Source: DASRVA01 sp050732935
Lineage (GTDB): Bacteria; Gemmatimonadota; Gemmatimonadetes; JACCXV01; JAHWKZ01
NCBI GenBank assembly: GCA_050732935.1
Contig: JBOHRW010000077.1
Span: 1-57,006 of the forward strand
Length of the DNA stretch: 57,006 bases
Reading direction: 5' to 3'
Part shown: in pieces, positions 7,154 to 15,550 of the stretch
Layout of the letters: each line of letters begins with the position of its first letter
How positions within the stretch are numbered: the first letter of the stretch is position 1
The notes under the pieces: generated by a model
Seen by the model: only the letters and a program-made list of their open reading frames with translations
The model's database searches: none
Told to the model about the DNA's origin: nothing
Translations under genes and position numbers: made by a program

Positions 7154-7624
7154 GTGCTTCCAAGCCACGCGGAAATCCGCCGGATGGAATCGTATTGGGA
7201 GTGTCGGAAAGGATATGATGCCGGTTGCATTGACCACGTGAGTGGCTTCCGTGATCTCTCCCGGGGTCTCGACGACGAGGTGTCCGCTTTCGGTCCGGAC
7301 GCGGGTGACCTTCATGCTGGTCGTCACCTGAACTGCGTGACGCTGGCGGTATCGGTCGAGCGAGTCCAGAAAGGGCTGAAACGTGGGATAAAACGGCACG
7401 CCGGGCGATCGGCTCATTCCGGGGAGCCTGTTGAAGGGAGTCGGCGAGAGAAGGCGCATCTCGGGATCCACTCGACGGAGTGCGGAATACGCTTCAGGAC
7501 CACTCTCCAGGATCAGGTGGTCGACGCCGAGCCTGGCGAGACAGACAGCGGTGGCGAGTCCGGCCGGTCCGCCCCCAATGATCACTACGCGGCCGCGCGT
7601 TCGCCGGGTTTTTGAGAGTTCCAT
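7154..7624 (-). pseudogene. FAD-dependent monooxygenase/oxidoreductase, 3'-truncated
   Basis: From an ATG at 7624 the minus strand encodes VVIIGGGPAGLATAVCLARL (Rossmann GxGxxG for FAD), LILESGP, a middle part with FYPTFQPFLDSLDRY, and HVVNATGIISFPTLP, the ATG-type motif of flavin monooxygenases and pyridine-nucleotide oxidoreductases. Residue ~157 (VAWKHS) coincides with the end of the GT2 fragment coming from the other side. A full protein would be about 350 to 450 residues, so only the N-terminal 40 per cent remains. Confidence 0.65.
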
Positions 7625-7722
7625 GTCCGATGCCTCTATAGATTGCTTTTGGCAATGAAACAGCGGCTATGTGATCGCCCACCCCGGCTTTGCGCGTGAC
7701 GCGGGACTCCTGCAACCGGCCA

Positions 7723-8679
7723 CTAGTCTGGCGAGCCACCCGCGGGCCAGCTTTCCCAGCCCTTGCCACGATGACCGAAGTCGAAGTGAGTCGGATGGAG
7801 GATCTCGGCGAGGATCTCCAGGGATTCGACGAGCCGGGGCCCGGGCCGGTTGAAGTACTGGACGCCGTCGGCCAGCGCCACCCGGCCGTTACGGACGGAT
7901 TGCAGATCGGCCCATCCGGGTCGGCGGACGAGCGCCGTCATGTCGACTCGCGTCCGCTCCAGGTCGAAGCCGCAGGGGCTGACGAAGATCACCTCCGGAT
8001 CCCGCCTTCGAAGCTCCTCCCACTCCAGCATCGGCGAGTGGCGCCCGGCCTCCCCGACGACGCTCTCGCCTCCCGCCATGGCCACCAGCTCAGGCATCCA
8101 GTTCCCGGCCGCCATGAGCGGATCGATCCACTCGACGCAGGCCACCGTAGGACGGCGAAGCGCGGCCGCCGCGACCTCGATCTCCCGCATGCGATCCTGG
8201 AGTCGGGCGACCAGTGCGGGCCCCGCCTCCTGGTAGCCGAGGGCCAGGGCGACACGCTGAATGTCGTCCCACACTGCGTCGAGCGAGTCCGGCGAAAGGG
8301 GGACCACCGCGGGCCGCGCACCGGTCCACTCCCCCAGCGCCTTCTCCACGTCGCCGAGGCTGACCGCGCAGACCTCGCACTGGGTCTGCGTGACGATGAC
8401 GTCGGGCCGGACTGCACGCAGCCGGTCGGCGTCGACCCGGTAGATCGACAGCGCCTCCTGGATCAAGGCGCGGATTCGCTGGTCGATCTCGTAGCTGGTC
8501 CCGTCGGTCGGGAAGCGGGGCTCGGTGACGACCGGCAGCCCGCGGACTTCGGGAGGGTAGTCGCACTCGTGGGAACGGGCGACGAGGAGGTCGCCCAGTC
8601 CGAGGGCGTGGATGGTTTCCGTGCTGCTGGCGATCAGCGAAGCGACACGAGGCAAGATGAGCGTCCTGCGAAGAGGCAT
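7723..8679 (-). CDS. Corrinoid/siderophore-type substrate-binding protein (BtuF-like)
   Basis: 318 residues in the periplasmic-binding fold of helical-backbone type (PF01497-like): PRVASLIASSTETIHALGLG, then RSHECDYPPEV, a central helix, ACVEWIDPLMAAGNWMPELV, and a C-terminal WADLQSVRNGRVALADG. These are typical of the 'cobalamin-binding protein' group. No signal peptide is visible with the ATG at 8679, which is common in this group; a longer start at 8760 adds 27 basic, non-secretory residues and is less likely. No ABC permease or ATPase is nearby, so partner and substrate are open. Confidence 0.7.
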   Translation of the reverse strand: MPLRRTLILPRVASLIASSTETIHALGLGDLLVARSHECDYPPEVRGLPVVTEPRFPTDGTSYEIDQRIRALIQEALSIYRVDADRLRAVRPDVIVTQTQCEVCAVSLGDVEKALGEWTGARPAVVPLSPDSLDAVWDDIQRVALALGYQEAGPALVARLQDRMREIEVAAAALRRPTVACVEWIDPLMAAGNWMPELVAMAGGESVVGEAGRHSPMLEWEELRRRDPEVIFVSPCGFDLERTRVDMTALVRRPGWADLQSVRNGRVALADGVQYFNRPGPRLVESLEILAEILHPTHFDFGHRGKGWESWPAGGSPD

Positions 8680-8874
8680 CCTCTTTTCAGGCAAAGGTGA
8701 TGCTCGGACCGAGCGCGGACCAGGACGACTGCGTTTGGAGTGAACCTTTCCCGGGGTCATGGGTACTGTGAACTTTGTACGCTGGCTTACTGCCCGCTCT
8801 TCGGACTGCCAGTATGGTCGATATGGGCCGATGAATTAGAGAGGATGCCGCATTCACCCGCTGAAGGGGGAACA

Positions 8875-9195
8875 ATGGACTTGAGCAGAATGAGGAGCGA
8901 GGTCGGCAGGCGCCTCCAGCAGGTTCGCGGCAATCGCGACCAGCGGAGCTTTGCCGAGACCGTGGATTCCGTTCAGCAGACGATCAGCAAATACGAGCGC
9001 GGCGAGATTCCCCGTTCCTGGCTCTTCCTCGCGCGTCTCCATGCCGAGGAGGGCGTGGATCTGAACCGGCTTCTGGCGCCTGGGATCAAGGCCGGCGAGG
9101 ATGGTGGGAACGGGCGCGGCGCTGGTCATGGCGAGAATGGCCATCCGCGACCCGCCTACGCCACCGCGGGCCAGGAGACCGGATTCGGTAGCTGA
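8875..9195 (+). CDS. XRE-family helix-turn-helix regulator
   Basis: 106 residues. Residues 4-65 form a lambda-repressor-like HTH: GRRLQQVRGNRDQRSFAETV, then QQTISKYERGEIPRSWLFLA, where ISKYERG is the recognition-helix end typical of XRE proteins. The C-terminal tail is Gly/His/Arg-rich and disordered. ATG 8875 is preferred over an in-frame ATG at 8740 because GAAGGGGG lies five to six bases upstream and the longer version adds non-homologous residues. A terminator follows at 9221. Target unknown. Confidence 0.75.
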   Translation: MDLSRMRSEVGRRLQQVRGNRDQRSFAETVDSVQQTISKYERGEIPRSWLFLARLHAEEGVDLNRLLAPGIKAGEDGGNGRGAGHGENGHPRPAYATAGQETGFGS

Positions 9196-9220
9196 GTCAC
9201 CCCAGGGATCAGGCTCGGGA

Positions 9221-9255
9221 CGGGTGTCGTCGGCCGGCGACACCCGTTTCGTTTT
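9221..9255 (+). terminator. Rho-independent terminator after XRE gene
   Basis: A perfect 9-bp stem, CGGGTGTCG at 9221-9229 and CGACACCCG at 9238-9246, with an 8-base loop, followed by TTTCGTTTT. This ends the XRE transcript 26 bases after its stop codon. Confidence 0.8.
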
Positions 9256-9325
9256 GACGGGGACGCATGGCCAACCGCGACGCGAGGGTAAGCTTCGTCG
9301 GGTCGGTCGAAGTCCGTACGGGCGT

Positions 9326-9358
9326 GGGTAGTGGATTGGTTTGAACTGACCACTACCC
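9326..9358. repeat. 9-bp inverted repeat, possible hairpin or operator
   Basis: GGGTAGTGG (9326-9334) and CCACTACCC (9350-9358) are perfect reverse complements separated by 15 bases. No U-run follows, so it is not a standard terminator. It lies about 85 bases before the ATG of the nucleotide-transporter gene, where an operator or leader hairpin would sit. Confidence 0.4.
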
Positions 9359-9443
9359 GGGCGTGACTTCCATAGTCGAGTCCCGGATGATAGACTAAGG
9401 CCCGGAAAATACCCGACCCGTCACCTGAGCCCCGGGGCCTCCC

Positions 9444-10805
9444 ATGGATGGCGAGACGCAGATGAGTCCGGTCGGTCGCTTCCTGCGACCCTTTGTCGAT
9501 ATCAGGAAGCGCGAGGTCGAGCCCGCCATCCTGTTCTTCCTGTTCTGGTTCCTCGTCATCGTCGTCTTCTGGGTGCTGAAGCCCCTCAAGACCGGCTTCT
9601 TCATCGAGTACCTGGGAGCGCGGGTCGAGCTCTACGCGAAACTGGCCAACATCGGGGTCGCCCTGCTCGCGGTGCTCGCCTTCTCCTGGCTGTTCGACAA
9701 GCTGGGGAGCCGGAAGCTCATCTTCACCTTGTGTGGGCTCTTCATCGCGGCGCTCCTGTTCTTCACGACGCTGCTCGGGCGGGCCGGGGCACCGCCGGTC
9801 CTGGCGAACTGGTCGTTCTACCTGTTCGGGGACCTCTGGACGACCGTCTGGGTCACCACCTTCTGGGCCTACCTGAACGAGATGACGCGCACCGATCAGT
9901 CGAAGCGGCTCTACGGGTTGATCGGTGGCGGAGGCATCATCGGAGGTCTGGTCGGCGTCCTGTCGGTGGCGGCGTTCGTCGAGAGGGAGTCGGTGAGCGC
10001 CGATACCTTCCTGGTCGGTGCCGCGGTGGCAACGCTGTTCATGGGATTGATCGTCTGGCGCATCGAGGCGCTGGCCGGGCGTTCCGAAGCGCCGATTGGC
10101 CGCGGACGCAGTGAGGACCTCCTCAAGGCCGAGGAGAAGACCGGCACCGAAGGATCCAAAGGGATCGCCGCCATCGAGGGCGCCAAGCTCGCCCTGGCGT
10201 CCAAGTACCTCTTCGCCATCGTGATGATCGTCCTCCTCTACGAGTTCGCGTCCCAGATCCTCGACTACCAGTACAAGATCGAGCTGGAATCGCTGCAGGG
10301 GGAGGAGGCGACCTCCGCGTTCTTCGCCCGCATCGGCGTCATCATCAACACGGTCAGCATCATCACGCAGTTCTTCCTGGTGTCGTTCGTCATTCGCAGA
10401 TTCGGCATCACGACGGCGCTCCTCGTCCTGCCGGTGGCGATGATGCTCTCGAGCGGCCTCTACTTCATGATCCCGGTGCTGTGGGCGGGGTCACTGCTGA
10501 CGATCTCGGACAATGCGTTCAGCTACTCGATCAACCAGACCTCACGCGAGACGCTGTTTGTCCCCACCTCGCCGGACGTCAAGTACAAGGCCCGCGCGTT
10601 CGCCAACATGTTCGTACAGCGGGTCGGCAAGGGGATCGCGATCGGGCTCGCGCTCCTGCTGGCCATGATGCCGGTCCGGTTCCTTTCCATCCTGGCCGCT
10701 GTCGTCATCGTGATCTGGGCGGGGTTCGCGTGGTACGCCGGGCGGCGCTTCGATGGGCTGACCGGCAGCGAGGCCGACGAGCCGCTCGAGGAGGCGCTGG
10801 CCTGA
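9444..10805 (+). CDS. NTP/NDP exchange transporter-family (Tlc/AAA) permease
   Basis: 453 residues with about twelve membrane segments in an MFS-like fold. Features such as RKREVEPAILFFLFWFLVIV, LKPLKTGFFIEYLGA, DLWTTVWVTTFWAYLNEMT followed by a glycine-rich LIGGGGIIGGLVG, and the late TSRETLFVPTSPDVKYKARA are those of the ATP/ADP antiporter (AAA) family first known from obligate intracellular bacteria and plastids. Free-living homologues exist and their substrates are mostly unknown. The stop overlaps the start of the next small gene by one base (TGATG). Confidence 0.75.
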   Translation: MDGETQMSPVGRFLRPFVDIRKREVEPAILFFLFWFLVIVVFWVLKPLKTGFFIEYLGARVELYAKLANIGVALLAVLAFSWLFDKLGSRKLIFTLCGLFIAALLFFTTLLGRAGAPPVLANWSFYLFGDLWTTVWVTTFWAYLNEMTRTDQSKRLYGLIGGGGIIGGLVGVLSVAAFVERESVSADTFLVGAAVATLFMGLIVWRIEALAGRSEAPIGRGRSEDLLKAEEKTGTEGSKGIAAIEGAKLALASKYLFAIVMIVLLYEFASQILDYQYKIELESLQGEEATSAFFARIGVIINTVSIITQFFLVSFVIRRFGITTALLVLPVAMMLSSGLYFMIPVLWAGSLLTISDNAFSYSINQTSRETLFVPTSPDVKYKARAFANMFVQRVGKGIAIGLALLLAMMPVRFLSILAAVVIVIWAGFAWYAGRRFDGLTGSEADEPLEEALA

Positions 10806-11170
10806 TGTTGCGTTCTCTCCACGGCGGCATCTCCTGCCTGCTGATCGCGCTCTTCCTCGCCGGAAACGTGGGCGAGGCCGCCGGACTCCACGAATGCCCC
10901 CATCACGATGCGGCGTCGTCCGCTGCCGGGCATCGTCCGGGCTCGCATGGCGACCCGAGCGGATCGCACGAAGATGACGCTGCAAGAGGCGCCTGCACTT
11001 GCATCGGGACCTGCCACGGCGCGGCGAGCATCGGCCTGCCTGCCGGGGCCACGGCGGCCGCGATCGTCCCCGACGGAGTCGGCTCCGCTACGGGGGCATC
11101 CACCGTCTCAGCGGACCCCCGCTCCATTCCGTACCTCCTCCCCTACGCCACGGGACCTCCGAGCGTCTAG
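10805..11170 (+). CDS. His/Cys-rich exported small protein
   Basis: 121 residues with an N-terminal hydrophobic segment (CLLIALFLAGNVGEAAG) that looks like a signal peptide, then a metal-binding-like stretch: HECPHHD near residue 30, scattered histidines (GHRPGSHG, GSHED), and CTCIGTCHG around residue 64-71. No family recognised with confidence. Translationally coupled to the upstream permease and 90 bases before a TonB-dependent receptor that is followed by copper-type proteins, so a periplasmic metal-handling role is a fair guess. Start ATG 10805 follows from the TGATG overlap. Confidence 0.6.
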   Translation: MLRSLHGGISCLLIALFLAGNVGEAAGLHECPHHDAASSAAGHRPGSHGDPSGSHEDDAARGACTCIGTCHGAASIGLPAGATAAAIVPDGVGSATGASTVSADPRSIPYLLPYATGPPSV

Positions 11171-11260
11171 GACTTCGACGATGCGTTTCTGAATCGGGAC
11201 CGGTCGCTCCAGGCGACCCGCGGTCCCGGAATCGATCGTTGATGGATGGAGGTTCATCAG

Positions 11261-13582
11261 ATGTGCAAGCGATTTTTTCGCCGGACGGCCTGGCTCGGCG
11301 CGGTTCCAGCGGTTCTGCTCGCCGTCTCGCCTGCCGGCGCTCAGGACCGGAACGACGGCCGGCTCCACGGTCGGGTGACCGAGGCGGCCGGTGACCCCAT
11401 CGGCGGCGTGAGCGTCCATGTCGAGGGGACGGACCGGATCGCCACCACGGACTTCAGCGGTGATTACCAGCTTTCCGATCTGGCGCCCGGTTCCCATCGG
11501 ATACTGTTCCATCGGCTGGGATACGAGCCGGAGACGGCCACCGTCCGGGTCACCACCGGACGCACGGTCGAACTCGACATGGTGATGAGCGCGCGGCCGA
11601 TCGAGGTCGCCACCGTGACGGTGATCGGAAGCCCGCGGGAGCTGGCCGAGGTGCGCGAGCGGATGCGCGATATCCCCGGCGCGGTCGATCTCATCGAGAC
11701 CGCCGAGCTCGAGCGCACCCGCCTCGCCAACTTCCGGGACGTCCTGCGGTTCACCCCCGGGGTCTACATCCAGCCGAGGTTCGGTGCCGCCGACGAGAGC
11801 CAGCTTTCGATCCGCGGCTCGGGGCTCCGGAACAACTTCCACCTGCGCGGCGTCAACGTGCTGGTCAACGGGATGCCGTACCGGAGCGCGGACGGCTTCA
11901 CGGACTTCGAGTCCCTGGAGCTCCTGACCGCCTCCAACATCCAGGTGTACAAGGGAGGCAACGCGCTCCGCTTCGGAGGCTCGACGCTGGGAGGGGCGAT
12001 CAACATCGAGACCAGGACCGGCTACACGGCCGAGCCGTTCCGCGTCTTCGGCCAGGGCGGCTCATACGGCTTTTTCAAGGGGCAGCTCGCCTCGGGCGAC
12101 GTGCTGGGCCTGTTCGACTACTACGCGAGCTACGCGCACACGAGCCTCGACGGCTACCGCGAATTCGCCGAGCAGCGACGCGACCGCCTGAACGCTCATC
12201 TGGGCGCCGTGCTGTCCGACCGGGTCGACCTGCGGGGGTTTTACTTCTTCGCCCACGTGGAGGAGCACCTCCCGGGCTCCCTCACCCGCGAGGAGCTCGA
12301 GAGCGACCCCGCCCAGGCCAACCCCACGAACGTCCAGAACCGCTGGGGACGCGACTACGATCTGCATCACCTGGGCGTCCAGCTTCGCACCCAGCTGACC
12401 CCCGATCAGCGGCTGGAGATCTCCCCCTATGGCCAGTTCCGCGACATCGTGCATCCGATCTTCCGGGTGCTGGATCAGGTGAGTCGGGATGTCGGGGCCG
12501 AGATCCGCTACGAGAACAGCGCCCCGCTGGCGGGTCTGACGAGCCGCTTCACGGCGGGCTTCCAGCCGGCGCACGGGAGCACCGACAATCGGCACTTCGA
12601 GAACGTCGGCGGCGAATCCGGCGATCTCGCCAAGGACCAGCGCGAGGAGGCGCGAAGCCTGGCTTTCTATCTCGAGGAAGTCGTGGACGTAGCGCCCCGG
12701 TTGTCGGCCGTGATCGGTCTCCGCTACGATCGCTCCGAGCGAAGCATCGAGGACGATTTCCTGGCCGACGGGGACCAGACCGACGGGCGGGTCTACGAGG
12801 CCTGGATGCCGAAGATCGGCTTCCTCTACGATCTGCCCGCGGCGGGGGGAAGGCTGTTCGGGAACGTCAGCCGGTCGTTCGAGCCGCCCCTCCTCTTGGA
12901 GCTGAACAGCTTCACGGTTCCGGGCTTCGTCGATCTCGACGCCCAGGATGCGTGGCAGTTCGAGCTCGGTACCCGCGGCCGGGCCGGCCGGCTCGACTGG
13001 CAGGTCGCCGCTTACGACATCGAGCTCGACAACGAGATCTTGAACGTCAACGTCCAGCCGTTCCCGGACGCGCCGTTCACGGTGCCGACCTACCGCAATG
13101 CGCCGAAGACCCGTCATTATGGGCTGGAGGCGGGGATCGAGTACGCCGCCGGGACCCCAGCGACCGGCGGCGTCGTTCAGGATCCGCTCGGCTTCCGGCT
13201 CGCCTACACCTTCGGCCGCTTCGAGTACGTCGAGGATCCGGAGTTCGAGGGGAACGAGATCCCGGGCGCGCCGCCGCACATGCTTCAGGCGGAGCTGATC
13301 TATCGTCATCCGTCGGGGCTGACCCTGCGGCCCAGCCTGGAGTGGGTGCCGGACGACTACTTCGTCGACAGCGCCAACACGGTGGAGAACGAGGGCTGGA
13401 CCGCCCTCGGTCTGCGGGGTGACTGGAGATTCGCCGATCTCGGGGTCGTGGTCTTCGCCGAGGCCCGCAACCTGACCGACGAGACCTATTCGCCCGCGGT
13501 CACCGTGGACGACGCCTCGGGTCGCTACTTCCAGCCCGCGGACGGTCGCTCCCTGTACGCCGGGATGAGGTGGGAACCGTAG
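11261..13582 (+). CDS. TonB-dependent outer-membrane receptor
   Basis: 773 residues. Signal peptide to about residue 27 (ending SPAGAQ), then a carboxypeptidase-regulatory-like beta domain at about 32-110 (LHGRVTEAAGDPIGGVSVHV), a plug domain at about 120-235 (RDIPGAVDLIETAELERT, LSIRGSGLRNNFHLRGVNVL, GGSTLGGAINIETRTGY) and a 22-strand-type barrel ending in SLYAGMRWEP. ATG 11261 is chosen since GGAGG lies eight bases before it, not the ATG at 11246. Imports an unknown ligand with TonB energy; the plug resembles the FecA-like ferric/metal group. Followed by CopC-CopD and YcnI genes, pointing to copper. Confidence 0.9.
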   Translation: MCKRFFRRTAWLGAVPAVLLAVSPAGAQDRNDGRLHGRVTEAAGDPIGGVSVHVEGTDRIATTDFSGDYQLSDLAPGSHRILFHRLGYEPETATVRVTTGRTVELDMVMSARPIEVATVTVIGSPRELAEVRERMRDIPGAVDLIETAELERTRLANFRDVLRFTPGVYIQPRFGAADESQLSIRGSGLRNNFHLRGVNVLVNGMPYRSADGFTDFESLELLTASNIQVYKGGNALRFGGSTLGGAINIETRTGYTAEPFRVFGQGGSYGFFKGQLASGDVLGLFDYYASYAHTSLDGYREFAEQRRDRLNAHLGAVLSDRVDLRGFYFFAHVEEHLPGSLTREELESDPAQANPTNVQNRWGRDYDLHHLGVQLRTQLTPDQRLEISPYGQFRDIVHPIFRVLDQVSRDVGAEIRYENSAPLAGLTSRFTAGFQPAHGSTDNRHFENVGGESGDLAKDQREEARSLAFYLEEVVDVAPRLSAVIGLRYDRSERSIEDDFLADGDQTDGRVYEAWMPKIGFLYDLPAAGGRLFGNVSRSFEPPLLLELNSFTVPGFVDLDAQDAWQFELGTRGRAGRLDWQVAAYDIELDNEILNVNVQPFPDAPFTVPTYRNAPKTRHYGLEAGIEYAAGTPATGGVVQDPLGFRLAYTFGRFEYVEDPEFEGNEIPGAPPHMLQAELIYRHPSGLTLRPSLEWVPDDYFVDSANTVENEGWTALGLRGDWRFADLGVVVFAEARNLTDETYSPAVTVDDASGRYFQPADGRSLYAGMRWEP

Positions 13583-14892
13583 GACGCGGAAGCGACCTCC
13601 GGGCGGTCCGGGCGGCCCTGTTCGTGGCGGGGCTGCTGGCGACATCCGCGACACCGGGCGTCGCCGCTCTGCCCGTCCACACGCGGCTCGTGGCCTCGAC
13701 GCCGGCGGCCGGAGACACCCTGCGGGCCCTTCCGACGGAGATGCATCTCCTCTTCAGCGAGCCGGTCGAGGCCGATCTGGTCAGGGTCCGCATCGTCGCC
13801 GCGGACGGCTCGGCGATCGACCTCGCGCCCCGGCAGGATCCCGGCGACGTGCGCGCGGTCCGGGCCCCCTTCCCGTCGATCGGCGCCGGGGGGTATCGGG
13901 TCGTCTGGCGCGTGGTGTCGGCCGATGGGCATCCGATCGAGGGCGATTTCGTGTTCTTCGTCGCGGAGGCCGAGCCGACGCCCGCCGAGCCGGCGCGCAC
14001 CGAGCCTACCCGCCTGGAGGTCCCGCCGCCGGCATCGATCGACGCCGGATGGAAGCCCTCGACCCTCCTGAGCGCGGCCGTCGAGGCCCTCGCGCTGGGG
14101 GCGCTCCTGGCGCTGGCTGGGATCCTCCTCTATCTGCCTCCAGCGGGACGCGAGATTCCGCGCGTGGCGTGGGCGCTGGCACTGGCCGCGCCCCCGCTCC
14201 TGGCCGTCCACGGAGGCCTCTGGGCGCTTGGCCTGTCCCCGGAGGGGTCGTTGACGGCCGCCGCGACGGACGCGTGGGGGACGACGGCCGGTCGGGTGGA
14301 GCTGGCTCGGCTCGGGCTCGCCGGGCTGGCCGCGTGGGCGCTCGTCCTGGCCCGTCGCCCACGCCTGGCCGTCGCCCTCGCCTTCGCGGCGGTCCTGGCG
14401 GGCGGAGCGCTCGGCCACGCGCTGGCGCGCTCGCCCGGATGGTCGATCCCCGCCAAGGCCATCCACCTGGCCGCGGCCGCGGTCTGGCTGGGCGGGCTCC
14501 TGCGTCTGGCGACGATCGATCCAGCCTCGGATCTCTTCCCGATCACGGCGCGGAGGGTGTCGTCGGCGGCCCTGGTCGCGGTGGTCGTGATCGGGGCGAC
14601 CGGCGTTCTTCAGGCGGCGCTCATCCTGCCGACCCTGACCGACCTGCTGACGTCCGGCTACGGACGGTTGGTGCTCCTGAAAGCCGCCGGTCTCGCGATT
14701 TTGATCGGCGTGGGAGCTTATCATCGCCTGCGCCTCATGCCACGCCTGGATGCCGGCTCCGGGGAGGCCCTCCGGCGCTCGGTCCGGCGGGAGATCGTGA
14801 TCTTGGCCGTCGTGCTGCTGATCGCCGCGCGACTCGCCTACGAACCGCCCCCGGAGGCGATCATGGCTCTCATCCGCGGGGGCGCTCGATGA
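13570..14892 (+). CDS. CopC-CopD fusion, copper resistance/uptake protein
   Basis: 440 residues from a GTG overlapping the receptor gene by 13 bases. Signal peptide to about residue 33, then a CopC domain starting VHTRLVASTPAAGDTL (N-terminal His as Cu ligand) and ending SADGHPIEGDFVFFV with the second His. After a Pro/Glu linker come about eight membrane helices of CopD type with AKAIHLAAAAVWLGGLL and GYGRLVLLKAAG. Fusions of this kind (YcnJ-like) are linked to copper import. The start is weakly supported because no strong Shine-Dalgarno site is seen. Confidence 0.85.
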   Translation: MGTVGRGSDLRAVRAALFVAGLLATSATPGVAALPVHTRLVASTPAAGDTLRALPTEMHLLFSEPVEADLVRVRIVAADGSAIDLAPRQDPGDVRAVRAPFPSIGAGGYRVVWRVVSADGHPIEGDFVFFVAEAEPTPAEPARTEPTRLEVPPPASIDAGWKPSTLLSAAVEALALGALLALAGILLYLPPAGREIPRVAWALALAAPPLLAVHGGLWALGLSPEGSLTAAATDAWGTTAGRVELARLGLAGLAAWALVLARRPRLAVALAFAAVLAGGALGHALARSPGWSIPAKAIHLAAAAVWLGGLLRLATIDPASDLFPITARRVSSAALVAVVVIGATGVLQAALILPTLTDLLTSGYGRLVLLKAAGLAILIGVGAYHRLRLMPRLDAGSGEALRRSVRREIVILAVVLLIAARLAYEPPPEAIMALIRGGAR

Positions 14893-15422
14893 AAAGGACC
14901 CGGATTCTGCTTCTTTCGTGGCTCCTCGTGCCAGCCGTGGCGCTCGGCCATGCCGTCGTCCATCCAGGGGTCGCGCCCCCGGGCGCCTATCAGAAGTACG
15001 TGCTGCGCGTGCCCAACGAGCGGGACGTCCCGACGACGCGCATCGAGATCGAGTTCCCGGAGGCCGTGCGAGTGGTCTCGTTCGCCGAGGTCGAGGGATG
15101 GACGCTGGAGATCGTGACCGACGACGCGGGTCGTATCGAGCGCGCGATCTGGACGGGCGATCTGCCCGCCCTGCGTTTCGTCGAGCTCCCGTTCGTCGCC
15201 GTGAACCCCCGCGAGGACGCGCGCCTGGTCTGGGCCGTGGTGCAGGTCTACGCGGGCGGCGAGCGCGTCGTGTGGACGGGACCCGAGGACTCCGAGACGC
15301 CGGCCAGCGTCACCGTCGTCGGCGAGGTGGACGATGCGGGTCTCTGGGGCTGGACCGCCATCGCCGCGCTTCTCGTCGCGCTGGCGAGCCTCGGTCTCGC
15401 GCTGCGGCCGGCGAGGGGGTAG
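14889..15422 (+). CDS. YcnI-like copper-binding protein (DUF1775)
   Basis: 177 residues. Signal peptide (RILLLSWLLVPAVALG) followed immediately by HAVVHPGVAPPGAYQKYVLR; a His at the mature N-terminus and the pattern of NE..PTTRIEIEFPEAV are those of YcnI/DUF1775. A single membrane helix lies at the C-terminus (about 152-172). YcnI binds Cu(II) through its first His and is encoded beside the CopCD-like YcnJ in Bacillus. ATGA overlap with the CopC-CopD gene supports one transcript. Confidence 0.8.
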   Translation: MKRTRILLLSWLLVPAVALGHAVVHPGVAPPGAYQKYVLRVPNERDVPTTRIEIEFPEAVRVVSFAEVEGWTLEIVTDDAGRIERAIWTGDLPALRFVELPFVAVNPREDARLVWAVVQVYAGGERVVWTGPEDSETPASVTVVGEVDDAGLWGWTAIAALLVALASLGLALRPARG

Positions 15423-15550
15423 CCGCCCGCTCGCACGGGACTGACGCCTGGCCCTGAGCTGCCGTCCGCTTCCATGCGGCGACGCACCCCTTCTCCGACG
15501 ACGGGGCCGCCGCTTGACGATCCCCCAGGGCGGGCGCAGACTCAGTGTTC

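Noticed and set aside
8740..8874. Longer XRE start at 8740
   Set aside because: Adds 45 residues unlike an HTH protein, while 8875 has a good ribosome binding site.
9326..9358. Inverted repeat as second terminator
   Set aside because: No U-run after the stem and it lies in a gene's leader, so kept only as a repeat.
15423..15550. Possible leader or riboswitch before preT
   Set aside because: 128 bases with no stable hairpin or conserved motif that I could identify.
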